Positions 43,882 through 52,672 of a stretch of 64,000 nucleotides of DNA are shown here, in pieces. Made by a program: the position numbers and the translations under genes. Within the stretch, counting starts at the first letter, position 1. Every line of letters starts with the position of its first letter. Source of the DNA: Corallococcus sp. AS-1-6 (GTDB lineage: Bacteria > Myxococcota > Myxococcia > Myxococcales > Myxococcaceae); NCBI RefSeq assembly GCF_020037015.1, contig NZ_JAIQDE010000036.1, positions 19,685 through 83,684 on the forward strand, written 5' to 3'. The notes under the pieces are model-generated. The model was not told the origin of the DNA and did no database searches. It saw nothing but the letters and a program-made list of their open reading frames with translations.

Positions 43882-44715
43882 TCAGGGCGAGGCGGTGCGG
43901 GCGAAGCGCGCCACCACCTGCCGGTTGAACGCGGGCAGGTCCGCTGGCCGGCGACTGGTGACGAGCAGGCCATCCACCACCACCTCCTCATCGACCCACG
44001 TGGCCCCTGCATTCTGCAGGTCGCGCCGCAGGGATGGGAAGGACGTCACCCGGCGGCCCTTCACGCCGCCCGCGTCGGCGAGCAGCCACAGCCCGTGACA
44101 GATGGCCGCCACCGGCTTCTTCGCCCGGAGGAAGCCCTGCACGAAGTCAGTCGCTCCGGAGGCGATGCGCAGGCTGTCCGCGCTGTGGGTCCCCCCGGGC
44201 AGATAGAGCGCGTGGTAGGCGCCGGGACGCGCTTCCGAGAGCGCGCGGTCCACCTGGAACTCGCTGACCTGACCCTCCGGTGCCTCCGCGCGCACGGTGC
44301 CCGCCTCCCGGGGCGCGCGGTGGTAGACCTTGCTCACGATGCTCCACCTGCCCTCCAGCTTGAGCAGGGAGATGTAGTCGATGAAGTCCCACTTCGATGT
44401 GCGCACGGACACCTTGGCGACCGCCGCGCTGCCGAAGACGTCCACCTGGAGCACCGCGTCCTCGCGCCCGGTGAAGGGGCGCTTCACGGCCGTCTGGATG
44501 TAGTCGGCGCCCGGCCATGTGGCGAGCGTCTCGTCGGGCCCCACGGAGAGGAGCTTCGCCTCGGGATGGAAGGCGCGGTGGAGGCGAGCTTCGTCGCCCG
44601 ACTTCACCCCCTCGGTGTAATCAGCGACGACCGCACGGATGGCCGCCACGTCGTCGTTGGGGGTGGCCATCAGCCAGGCGGTGAGCAGCGTCGAGGCGAA
44701 GGGGTGCAGCGGCAT
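43882..44715 (-). CDS. NTF2-like domain fused to C-terminal half of a DJ-1/PfpI domain
   Basis: A 277-aa protein starting MPLHPFASTLLTAWLM at 44715. Residues 15-140 match the lumazine-binding/NTF2-like family (AVVADYTEGVKSGDEARLHRA, GPDETLATWPG, WDFIDYISLLKLEGRWSIVSKVYH). Residues 145-277 match the C-terminal half of a PfpI/YraA-type domain (YHALYLPGGTHSADSLR, KPVAAICHGLWLLADAGGVKG, TWVDEEVVVDGLLVTSR). The usual PfpI N-terminal half, with its strand-1 and conserved Glu, is missing. The C-H elbow (AICHG) is intact. This could be an in-frame deletion fusion of two genes. Confidence 0.75.
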   Translation of the reverse strand: MPLHPFASTLLTAWLMATPNDDVAAIRAVVADYTEGVKSGDEARLHRAFHPEAKLLSVGPDETLATWPGADYIQTAVKRPFTGREDAVLQVDVFGSAAVAKVSVRTSKWDFIDYISLLKLEGRWSIVSKVYHRAPREAGTVRAEAPEGQVSEFQVDRALSEARPGAYHALYLPGGTHSADSLRIASGATDFVQGFLRAKKPVAAICHGLWLLADAGGVKGRRVTSFPSLRRDLQNAGATWVDEEVVVDGLLVTSRRPADLPAFNRQVVARFARTASP

Positions 44716-44896
44716 GGGGTCCTCCGAGCGGTGGTTGCGCCACTCTCGTCCCCCCATCGGCGTGCCTGGCGTACTCTTCAGCGAGTGGCGGCAGCACTCG
44801 GTGAGCGGTGGCGCGGGCGTCAGGGATCGCTTGAGAGCGGTCCAGAGAACTCAAACTCTCCGAGGGTAAAAGGCGAGTCATCTTCAGATGTTTCAC

Positions 44897-44954
44897 GGAG
44901 GGGGCTGCTGGCGCCCTTCAATTGGGGACCGCTTGAATCTCCGCGAACCTCACT
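44897..44954 (+). repeat. 58-bp dispersed palindromic repeat, copy 1
   Basis: This segment aligns without gaps with 52354-52411, with about 8 mismatches over 58 bp by eye; the last 16 bases (CTCCGCGAACCTCACT) differ by one. It contains the imperfect dyad TCAATTGG-GGA-CCGCTTGA. It lies in the 377-bp gap between the NTF2/PfpI gene and the DUF2306 gene, in which I see no coding frame. Confidence 0.7.
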
Positions 44955-45092
44955 CTTGTCCCTTCCCGTTTGCGATCAGCGCCTTGCCCTTCGAGGTCTG
45001 GTGCACGGTCCATTTCGAGTAACATCGCACGCGGTTCCGGGTGTTCCCCCTTCCTCCATGTGTCTCCCCGTCCCGAACCGCGAGTCTCCCTG

Positions 45093-45719
45093 ATGGCAAG
45101 CAAGGCGTGCTGGATTCTCTTTTCCGCTCTCTGTCTTTCTGTGGGCCTCTATCCCGGCAGCTACTTCCTCGCGGCCTCGAACTTCGGACTTCGTGCCTTG
45201 AAGAGCAGCGAACTCCTGACCGACCCCGTCTGGAACGCGGCCTTCTACACGCACATCGCCCTGGGAGGACTCGCGCTGGCCATCGGCTGGACCCAGTTCG
45301 TCGCGAGACTGCGACTCCATCGCCCAGGTGCACACCGGCTCCTCGGAAAGGTCTACGTCGTGGCGGTCCTGCTGAGCGGGCTCGCCAGCGTCTACGTCGG
45401 CTTCTTCGCCACGGGGGGCGTCATCGCCGCGGCGGGCTTCGTCAGCCTGGGCATCGTCTGGCTCTACACCACGGCCTCGGCCTATCGCCTCATCAAGAGC
45501 CGGCGAATCGAAGAACACCGGCACATGATGACATACAGCTATGCCGCCTGCTTCGCGGCAGTCACGCTGAGACTCTGGATGCCCGTCCTGAGCTACGCCC
45601 TGGGGGACTTCATCACGGCCTACAGAATCGTCGCCTGGCTCTGCTGGCTCCCCAACCTGGGCGTGGCACACCTCATCTTGCGCAGACGGCTCCAGGAGCG
45701 CGAACTCGTGCCTTCGTGA
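45093..45719 (+). CDS. DUF2306 membrane protein
   Basis: A 208-aa integral membrane protein starting MASKACWILFSALCLSVG at 45093; an upstream in-frame ATG at 44970 would add 41 unrelated residues. About six hydrophobic segments include HIALGGLALAIGWTQFVARL and AGAHRLLG-type motif HRPGAHRLLGKVYVVAVL, which fit DUF2306. IKSRRIEEHRHMMTYSYA is a conserved basic/His loop seen in this family. The function is unknown. Confidence 0.8.
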   Translation: MASKACWILFSALCLSVGLYPGSYFLAASNFGLRALKSSELLTDPVWNAAFYTHIALGGLALAIGWTQFVARLRLHRPGAHRLLGKVYVVAVLLSGLASVYVGFFATGGVIAAAGFVSLGIVWLYTTASAYRLIKSRRIEEHRHMMTYSYAACFAAVTLRLWMPVLSYALGDFITAYRIVAWLCWLPNLGVAHLILRRRLQERELVPS

Positions 45720-46075
45720 CGAGACCTCGGTTCCGCCGGGATGGAGCCGTCCCGGGTGGACTCGGTGTCCATGCCGTCGGCAGCGTTCTCACGCAGCAGG
45801 TTGAATGCCTCTCGGCTTCTACCGCTCCACAAAACCGAGAGCGTGCGAGCACCGAAGCTTGCGGACAGGTTTGTGTTCCCGAACGGTCGGGACCGCGAAC
45901 GGGTCCGGCGTGTCGGATGGGGTGTGGGGCGCGCAGTCCCGAGGGCGAAGAGCGCAACAGGCTCCATCGCTCTGATGTGTTGGGTGAGCCGGAAAGCGTG
46001 GGCCGGGAGTATAGGGGGCCGCCCCGCTCCAGGGCGGATTCGGCTCCCTGCTCCCGGCGGCCGGGGCCGGGCGTC
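45720..46075. other. 356-bp intergenic region
   Basis: No convincing gene. It holds a 7-bp hairpin (CTCTCGG at 45809-45815, CCGAGAG at 45835-45841) and smaller dyads, and may be degraded sequence between the convergent DUF2306 and RibD-like genes. No RNA gene is recognised. Confidence 0.4.
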
Positions 46076-46633
46076 TCAGCGCGCGCGCCGGTAGTGCACG
46101 GCGATCGCGCCGCAGCGGAGCGGCTTCGCCGAGACCAGCTCGAGCCGTCGCGTGCTGGGCAGCCCGCTCTGGTACAGGGTCGGGCCGTGGCCGGCGATCC
46201 TGGGGTGGACGAGGAACCTGTACTCGTCGATCAGATCCAGCCGGTCCAGCTCGGTCGCGAGCTTGCCGCTACAGAGGAGCACGCCGGCCGGGGTCGCGTC
46301 CTTGAGCTTCTGCACGCCCGTGCGCAGGTCGCCGGCGATGTGGTGGCTGTTGGTCCACGGGAAGTCCGTTCGCGTCGACGACACCACGTACTTCGGCTTG
46401 GCCTCCAGCTTGACCGCCCACTCGCGCATCGCTGGCGGCGCCTCCGCGTCGCCGCGGGCGACCGCTGGCCAGTAGCTCTCCATCATCTCGTAGGTGACGC
46501 GGCCCCACAGCATCGCCCCGCCCTCGTCCATGAGGCGGGTGAAGAAGGCGTGTGTCTCGTCGTCGACGATTCCCTCCTGGTGGTCGACGCAGCCGTCCAG
46601 GGTGACGTTGATGATGAAGGTCAAGAGTCCCAT
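46076..46633 (-). CDS. RibD C-terminal/dihydrofolate-reductase-like protein
   Basis: A 185-aa protein starting MGLLTFIINVTLDGCVDHQ at 46633; the frame extends upstream without similarity. It shows INVTLDG, MLWGRVTYEMMESYWP, YVVSSTRTDFPW, GVLLCSGKLATELDRLDLIDEYRFLVHP and the glycine-rich end typical of the RibD_C/YwjB-like family of NADPH-binding reductases. The substrate is not known in most of these proteins. It is 30 bp from an IS630 remnant. Confidence 0.9.
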   Translation of the reverse strand: MGLLTFIINVTLDGCVDHQEGIVDDETHAFFTRLMDEGGAMLWGRVTYEMMESYWPAVARGDAEAPPAMREWAVKLEAKPKYVVSSTRTDFPWTNSHHIAGDLRTGVQKLKDATPAGVLLCSGKLATELDRLDLIDEYRFLVHPRIAGHGPTLYQSGLPSTRRLELVSAKPLRCGAIAVHYRRAR

Positions 46634-46662
46634 GCGGCCGAGTCTAATCCCATGACCGGGTG

Positions 46663-47064
46663 AAGTCTGTGGGTTGGTCATGGAATTTCGCCCGGGCCTT
46701 CGGCACGGTGAATTGCCAGCGAATCTGGAGCCGGTGGCGGTTGGCCCACTCCTGCCATGCCTGCGTTTCACAGCGGAGCTTGTCGAGCGTGGGGATGCGC
46801 CGACGCCCCGGGCCGCGGCTTCTCATGGAGCGCTGCGCTGAGCCCCTCCTCCCGGTAGCGTCTTCGGACGGTGCGCAACGTGGTTTCCGTGACGCCCATC
46901 GCCTCGGACACACCCACGACCGTCCAGCCCGCCGCTAGCAGTTGCAGCACCCTGGCTCTCCGCAACACCCGCACTGACTCGCGTCCTCGGTGCGTCAGCG
47001 CCTTCAGCGCTGCGCTGTCCGCCTGCTTCAGCTTCAACCCTTGGCTTCTCGTGTGCCCCCTCAT
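46663..47064 (-). pseudogene. IS630-type transposase remnant
   Basis: The N-terminal helix-turn-helix is in one frame (LTHRGRESVRVLRRARVLQLL, then GVSEAMGVTETTLRTVRRRYREEG). The C-terminal end is in another frame (LDKLRCETQAWQEWANRHRLQIRWQFTVPKARAK, the family's W-x-F-T end). The catalytic D-D-E core between them is missing, so this is an internally deleted, frameshifted IS630-family element. Confidence 0.8.
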
Positions 47065-47230
47065 ACCCGGAGCAACAGCGCAAACCCGCCCGCTAATCTC
47101 TACCCGGCCAAAGGACCAGGGGAGGTCGCCATCAGCATCTCCCGGGTGGCAATTGCTGTCTGGGTGTGGTTTGGTGTGCCATAACTATTGTGTCTTGCAT
47201 TTGTCTTGAAGTGGGGGCTCAAAGGCAATC

Positions 47231-50200
47231 ATGGTCATTTCCAGGCAACGGCTCTGCCGGACGAACTTTCTCCTTGCGGTCCTCCTTTGGGTGTCCGGTT
47301 GTCTGCCGGCGATGGACCCCCCTGTTCCCGAGGCCCCGGAGTCCGCATCGCACGCTCGCGACTCCTCCTCGCAACTCAAGCCTCCCCCTGCGAGCCTGGA
47401 GCGGAGTGGCGTGTCATCCCTATCGCGTATCCTCGACTGGGTGGGTAGGGCGAGGGATTTGAGAGACTACGTCAAAGACTACAATCGGTGCGCGAGGCAG
47501 GGCTTCAACAAGCCTGGCTGTTCGGCAAAGGATATGGTCTGGAATGGTCTCTGCATGGTGTTGGATTGGAAGATGAGTGATGTTCTTTCGTTGGATATTG
47601 GAATTCCATATCACAAGCTGTGTCTGGGGGATGCGGCGCTCAAGTGCTGTAAATACGAGCCAGCCACAGATACGTCCTGTCACAGCGCCTTCAACTCAAA
47701 AGAGCCCATCAACTGCGAGGGAAATCCCTACTACCGCTCTGCGAAGTCCTATGGACCGTGCCTCGAAGCTGAAGAGGGCCCGGGCTGCTTCTGCGACTAC
47801 ATCCCCCAGTGCTCCAACCCTGTGGTTGAGCGGTCAGGCTCCGGCGACTGGCGCTTCAATCAGTTCGGAGTGATGCTGGCCGCCGCCATTGAGGAAGGTG
47901 CGGCTGCGCTCATCCGGCAGCAGCCGGGGGACTTCGTGGACTACGTCAGCTTTGTCGGAACCTGTCCGCACCGGGAGGTCATCCTCACGGGAGCCCCCTT
48001 CTCGAAGCCGGATGAGTTTCCACCGGGCTACCCGCTGAGCGACGCCTACCATGAGAGCGACAACGTCCCCGAGGCCCGCTACCTGCGCGGGCTCACTACG
48101 CTCGCCATCCAGCGCGTGCTCTCGGGTATCCCGAACGTCCAGGCCCGGTGGAACGCCATCGCGTCGCGCCGCTGGACGGAGCCGGAGAAGACAGCCTATC
48201 TGGCCAACGTTTCGGATCCAGAGGCCGTGCTGGAGAGTTGCGTGGGCAAGTTCGGTGTGGACATGCTCCGCCAGGCCTACCCGGGTGAGTATTTGCTGCT
48301 TGCGGCTCCCCTCCTGGGGGAGACCGAGCCCGATTGTCCCGCTGGCTGGGTGGGTGGGGCGGCCATCTGTGCTGCGGCGTCGCTCAGTGTGGCGGTGAGT
48401 ACCTCGGGGGCCAGCGTGACGCTTGTGCCCTCGGTGTATGACCCGAGCGCGAACTACAATGCTGACGGCACCTATGCCGTGCAGCTCGACTGGGGTGATG
48501 GCCTTGTGGAGGGCCGCGTCTATGGCGTGTCTGAGCCGTCCACTCACGCGTGGATGCATACGTTCGAGGCTGCCGGCACCTACACGGTGACGGCGCGCAT
48601 CACCAACACGTCTGGGCTGGTGGGTGAGACAACCACCCAGGTGGTTGTGGCCGAGGGCTCCGGCCAGCCTGTGCGGCGCTCAGTGGAGAGCGTCCAGTTC
48701 GCAATGGATGCCTCCGTTACTGCGTACAAACATGGACGCATCCGTGTGGACGTGGAGGGGCTCGACGCGGAGGGCAATGTCCACAAGCTGGGCTATCACT
48801 GGGTGACGCTGACTGGTGAGGACTGGACGAATGTCACTGTTCCGCTCTCCTCGGCGCTGAGTCATGGGGGGCTCACGGACCTCCAGTCATTCCGCCTCAG
48901 GACGAACCACTACGAGGGGAACGCAGTCTCGTTGCGCGTGTTGCGGCTCTGGGGTGTGACGCTGAACCTGTACGCCTCGCCGGGCATGTCGCCGCAGTCG
49001 CGCTCGTACGTGCTGACGAACCGGGACGTGAAGGTCTATGCGCCTGGAAATCCGACCCCTACAGCGCCACTGGTGGAGCCGGGGTCGGGCAAGCTGGAAC
49101 TGCCGCTGATGAACGCGGAGATTGTTATTGACCTGCCCACCATCCCGGAGCCGGATCCTTCGTGGAGCCATGGCTGCCGGCCGGTGTATGGCGCGGATGC
49201 GCCGCTGATGCGGACAGCGAACGGAGGCTGCGAGGACATCGCCAGCGGGTTGGTCTTCGCCGTCATCCCATTTCACAGCAACTGGCATGATGCCGTCTGG
49301 GACTCGACCGTTTCGGGCAGCGCCGTTCCGGATGCGCACGACTACGGCCGGGTCAATGACTACTCGGGGGGCTATCCTATCTCGGCGGGGCCGGACGCGT
49401 CGGCCGCAGCCTATTGCCATGAGTTGACGCAGGGCGGCTTCAGCGATTGGCGTCTGCCCTCGGATAAGGAACTGGCCATGGTGACGAGTGCCTCCAGGGC
49501 CGGGACCTACTTTCCCCACGCTGTCTCAGAATATGCCTGGACCTCGACGAACTGGAACGCCTCGCACGCTGTAGTGATCCACCTCTTGGGAGGGTGGCAC
49601 TATGGCATCAAGGCGACCGAGTCCCACCGAGTGGTCTGCGTGAGGAGCGGGCCTCCACCCGCGGAGCATGCGTGTCGAGTGCCTGTCGATGGCGGGCAAC
49701 TCTTCGTGACGGGATGGGGAGGCTGCATGGATACGCGCGCTGGGGGGCTCGTGTGGAGCCGGCCTTCGGTACCGGTGAAGACGTGGCACGACGCAGTGTG
49801 GGGCGCCGAGCTGGCAGGCAATGCGCAGCCGGACGCGGACGATGGAGCACGCACGAATGACTACGCCGGTGGAATGGTCCCGGGTGTTCCGGACGCCTCG
49901 CTGGATAACCACTGTCACTCGCTGGTGGAGGGGGGATTCAGTGACTGGCGCCTGCCTACCGTGACGGAGATCCACCGCGTGAGCGGCAGTGCCCTGGCGA
50001 AGAAGTACTTCGATTTCGAGACAGCGGAGTACTTCTGGAGCGCGTCTGCCTACAGCACATCTGGCACCCTCGTTCAGAGCATCAACCTGGGCGATGGTGG
50101 CTATTCGTATGACGAGAAGATGAAGTACCGGCGCGTGGTGTGTGTGCGGCCCCCGGCTTCGATGGTAGCCGCAGACCTGGCTCCCCTTGCCTTCACTGGG

Positions 50201-51604
50201 CCTGCCGCAGCGGCGACACGGCAGACGGTTTCCTTGTCCTGGACCGTCACGAACCAGGGTTCGGTGGATGCCACGCCATCATGGCGCGACGCCATATATC
50301 TGTCGCGCGACATCTACCCCAGCAGCAACGACGCGCTGGTGCTGGATGCGTCACGGAGTACGCTGCTCGCGCCGGGGGGCAGCTATACCGTCACGAAGTC
50401 GGTCGATGTGCCGGGAGTGCCTGCTGGCGATTACTTCTTGCTCCTGCGCGTCGACAGCACCTCCGTCGTGGTGGAGAAGGACGACGGGAACAATGGGTGG
50501 GCCGCGCTGCCCATCACCGTGACGAATCCTGACCTGGCCATCACCGCGTTCAGAGGACCGTCGGTGGCCGCGGTCCAGCAGCGGGTGCCCATCAGTTGGA
50601 CGGTCACGAATGCGGGCACGGCCAACGCGTATCGGTCCTGGTCCGACTTCGTCTACCTCTCCACTGACGAGACGTTCGGTGGTGGAGACGTTAACGTGAC
50701 GAGCTGGCAGCAATCGGGTGGGCTGGCACCGGAAGCGAGCTACACCGTCGCCAATACCGCGACACTGCCAAACGTTCCTGCAGGGAACTACTTTCTGCTC
50801 CTCCGGGTCGACCATTACGGTGACCTCTACGAATCGGAAGAGACGAACAACACTTGGACCGCGCTGCCCATCACCGTGACGAACCCAGATCTGGCGGCCA
50901 CCGCGTTCAGTGGACCCTCGGTGGCCGAGGCTCGGGAGTCCGTGTCCTTTACGTGGACGGTCACCAATGCGGGCACGGAGATCGCGTACCCGAACTGGTA
51001 CGACTACGTCTACCTCTCTACGGACGAGAGATATGACAGCGGGGATACGTCGGTGATGAGCGAGGTTCGCACGAGCGCGCTGGCGCCTGGATCGAGTTAT
51101 ACCATCACGAAGTCCGCGGTCCTGCCGAGCGTGCCTGCTGGGAACTACTTCCTCCTCCTTCGAGTAGACCGCAACGGCGTGCTTCACGAGCCGAATGAGG
51201 AGAACAACACATGGACGGCGCTGCCCATCAGTCTTCGCGCTGCGGACCTCGTTCCAGGGGGATTGTCGGCTCCGCCCTCGGCACGGGCGGGCTCCTCCAT
51301 CAGTCTGGTCTGGAGCGTGAGCAATGGCTCCGTGGATGTTGTTGCGCATCCGAGCTGGTCGGATGACGTCTACCTCTCCAAGGATGAGACCTGCTGCACG
51401 GGGGATACGTCGCTCGCGAACGAGTCACGCAGGACGGCTCTGGAGCCGGGGGCGAGCTATTCACTCACCAGGACCGTCACGCTACCGGCGACGCTGACGC
51501 CCGGTGTCTACAACCTCATCTTGTCGGTGGATAGAAACGGCTCGCTCCCCGAGACGAATGAGGAGAACAACTTGGTCGTCGTTCCTTTCACCGTCGACCC
51601 ATAG
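47231..51604 (+). CDS. 1457-aa mosaic lipoprotein: DUF1566 and CARDB repeats
   Basis: A very large surface lipoprotein; signal MVISRQRLCRTNFLLAVLLWVSGC with lipobox V-S-G-C at Cys24. Residues 40-380 are unique and Cys-rich. Residues 385-480 resemble a PKD domain (QLDWGDGLVEGRVYG, HTFEAAGTYTVTARITNTSG). Two DUF1566/Lcl-C domains follow at about 645-975 (GGFSDWRLPSDKEL; GGFSDWRLPTVTEI). Four CARDB repeats fill 977-1457 (LSWTVTNQGS, ISWTVTNAGTANAY and similar, each with SYT and LLLRVD patterns). The 5' third has many A/T-ending codons, unlike its neighbours, which suggests acquisition. Probably an adhesin. Confidence 0.85.
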   Translation: MVISRQRLCRTNFLLAVLLWVSGCLPAMDPPVPEAPESASHARDSSSQLKPPPASLERSGVSSLSRILDWVGRARDLRDYVKDYNRCARQGFNKPGCSAKDMVWNGLCMVLDWKMSDVLSLDIGIPYHKLCLGDAALKCCKYEPATDTSCHSAFNSKEPINCEGNPYYRSAKSYGPCLEAEEGPGCFCDYIPQCSNPVVERSGSGDWRFNQFGVMLAAAIEEGAAALIRQQPGDFVDYVSFVGTCPHREVILTGAPFSKPDEFPPGYPLSDAYHESDNVPEARYLRGLTTLAIQRVLSGIPNVQARWNAIASRRWTEPEKTAYLANVSDPEAVLESCVGKFGVDMLRQAYPGEYLLLAAPLLGETEPDCPAGWVGGAAICAAASLSVAVSTSGASVTLVPSVYDPSANYNADGTYAVQLDWGDGLVEGRVYGVSEPSTHAWMHTFEAAGTYTVTARITNTSGLVGETTTQVVVAEGSGQPVRRSVESVQFAMDASVTAYKHGRIRVDVEGLDAEGNVHKLGYHWVTLTGEDWTNVTVPLSSALSHGGLTDLQSFRLRTNHYEGNAVSLRVLRLWGVTLNLYASPGMSPQSRSYVLTNRDVKVYAPGNPTPTAPLVEPGSGKLELPLMNAEIVIDLPTIPEPDPSWSHGCRPVYGADAPLMRTANGGCEDIASGLVFAVIPFHSNWHDAVWDSTVSGSAVPDAHDYGRVNDYSGGYPISAGPDASAAAYCHELTQGGFSDWRLPSDKELAMVTSASRAGTYFPHAVSEYAWTSTNWNASHAVVIHLLGGWHYGIKATESHRVVCVRSGPPPAEHACRVPVDGGQLFVTGWGGCMDTRAGGLVWSRPSVPVKTWHDAVWGAELAGNAQPDADDGARTNDYAGGMVPGVPDASLDNHCHSLVEGGFSDWRLPTVTEIHRVSGSALAKKYFDFETAEYFWSASAYSTSGTLVQSINLGDGGYSYDEKMKYRRVVCVRPPASMVAADLAPLAFTGPAAAATRQTVSLSWTVTNQGSVDATPSWRDAIYLSRDIYPSSNDALVLDASRSTLLAPGGSYTVTKSVDVPGVPAGDYFLLLRVDSTSVVVEKDDGNNGWAALPITVTNPDLAITAFRGPSVAAVQQRVPISWTVTNAGTANAYRSWSDFVYLSTDETFGGGDVNVTSWQQSGGLAPEASYTVANTATLPNVPAGNYFLLLRVDHYGDLYESEETNNTWTALPITVTNPDLAATAFSGPSVAEARESVSFTWTVTNAGTEIAYPNWYDYVYLSTDERYDSGDTSVMSEVRTSALAPGSSYTITKSAVLPSVPAGNYFLLLRVDRNGVLHEPNEENNTWTALPISLRAADLVPGGLSAPPSARAGSSISLVWSVSNGSVDVVAHPSWSDDVYLSKDETCCTGDTSLANESRRTALEPGASYSLTRTVTLPATLTPGVYNLILSVDRNGSLPETNEENNLVVVPFTVDP

Positions 51605-51719
51605 CAAGCAAGCTCACCGATAGGGATGGCGCCAACATCCATGGGGTCATCCCTACCGGCGAGCATTCATCGCGCTGCGGGCTCCTCCAGAGACGGTGCC
51701 CCTCGCAGTGGGAGCGGGC

Positions 51720-51955
51720 TCAACGTAGCGGGCGCGCGGACGCAGCAGGCGTCCCTGCTCGCGCTGCTCCAGCACGTGTGCCACCCAGCCCGCCGCGCGC
51801 CCACCGCCTCCGGACGCACCGACAGCGCCGCCAGCGCCGCACTGATGCACGCGTAGAGGTCCGCTCCCGACGACGCCGTCACCCGCGCGGTGAAGGTGGA
51901 CACATTCAGCTCATGGTCCGCGTACAGAACCAGCGCCCGATTCGGCAGCTCCGGT
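51720..51955 (-). pseudogene. citrate synthase remnant
   Basis: One minus-strand frame carries [35 protein letters not shown], the citrate synthase family internal signature; a second frame just downstream carries [24 protein letters not shown], the C-terminal end. About 100 residues between them are missing and the frame changes, and the N-terminal half is absent. It is a decayed citrate or methylcitrate synthase fragment. Confidence 0.75.
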
Positions 51956-51960
51956 GTCGT

Positions 51961-52058
51961 AGCTCGGCGTAACAGGTCCTCCGGAGTTCGGCGAACCCGG
52001 TCGGGGTGTGTTCGGCCAAACCGGTCCGCACCGGTTCGGCCAAACCGTTCCACACGAG
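51961..52058. repeat. tandem 24-25 bp minisatellite (about 4 copies)
   Basis: Four consecutive near-copies of GTTCGGCCAAACCGGTCCGCACCG-type units run from 51961 (AGCTCGGCGTAACAGG) to 52058 (GTTCGGCCAAACCGTTCC). Read on the minus strand they encode an octapeptide series ([32 protein letters not shown]) in frame with the citrate synthase remnant. Units are about 24 bp, close to a multiple of three. Confidence 0.7.
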
Positions 52059-52353
52059 CGTCCCGCCGACAGGCCACGCCACAGGAGCGGGCGAACGCGG
52101 GCGCATCGCCGGGCCGCCCTTCCTTGCTCGGTTGGAGCCACCACGGCGCGCGTGCAAGAGCAGAGGGGCGGGGCAGAGGGGCCGTGCCGAGGACCTGGCC
52201 AGGAGCTTCTGAGAGTCGTCTTGGGGAGTCTGCGCCGCGCTACGAAAACGCGAGTCCCCAGTAGATGCCTGCCGCGTTTTTCTCTCTCGGTTAACAGCCG
52301 CATGGGGCTGGACCCTCGTCGAAGGGCTCCGGGCCGCCCTGGAGACAGGGATA

Positions 52354-52411
52354 GGAGGGGGCTGGTATCGCCCCTCAATCGGGAACCGATTGAATCTCCG
52401 CGAACTTCACT
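52354..52411 (+). repeat. 58-bp dispersed palindromic repeat, copy 2
   Basis: This is the copy of the 44897-44954 element. The central dyad here is perfect: TCAATCGG-GAA-CCGATTGA (8-bp stem, 3-base loop). It lies in the 1-kb gap (51605-52630) between the mosaic lipoprotein and the hydrolase gene; that gap otherwise holds only the citrate synthase remnant and minisatellite. Confidence 0.7.
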
Positions 52412-52523
52412 TCTTGTGTGTCCGCATTTCATGGCGAAGTGGCGCTGTCAGCTTTCTGTCTACAGGGTCAACATGGCGTTGACGCACTCATGACGCAGCG
52501 ACCGGATTTGGATGGGCACAACC

Positions 52524-52672
52524 CCACGTGCACTTCGGCGACGCCGCGAGACGTTGGGCGACCGGCACCCCACGCGCCGCGCGGGCCACCGCATTCTCCT
52601 CGCGGTCGCCCCGCTCTCGGAGGAACGCCCATGCGCGCCGTGCTCCTGCTCTGCCTCATCCTTCCGCTGTCA
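52524..52672 (+). repeat. direct repeat at hydrolase 5' end (copy A)
   Basis: The upstream segment at 52524-52562 (GGCGACGCCGCGAGACG, TTGGGCGAC) and the first codons of the hydrolase gene from 52631 (ATGCG.CCGTGCTCCTGCTCT) recur at 56551-56650 in the same orientation. Copy A has about 60 extra bases between the two parts. Confidence 0.75.

Noticed and set aside
44897..44954. CRISPR-like repeat
   Set aside because: The unit has a dyad like some CRISPR repeats, but each copy is solitary, with no regularly spaced repeats or cas genes.
45720..46075. Minus-strand frame with VLWSGRSREAFNLLRENA
   Set aside because: It looks slightly protein-like but has no start, RBS or family match; probably a scar or chance.
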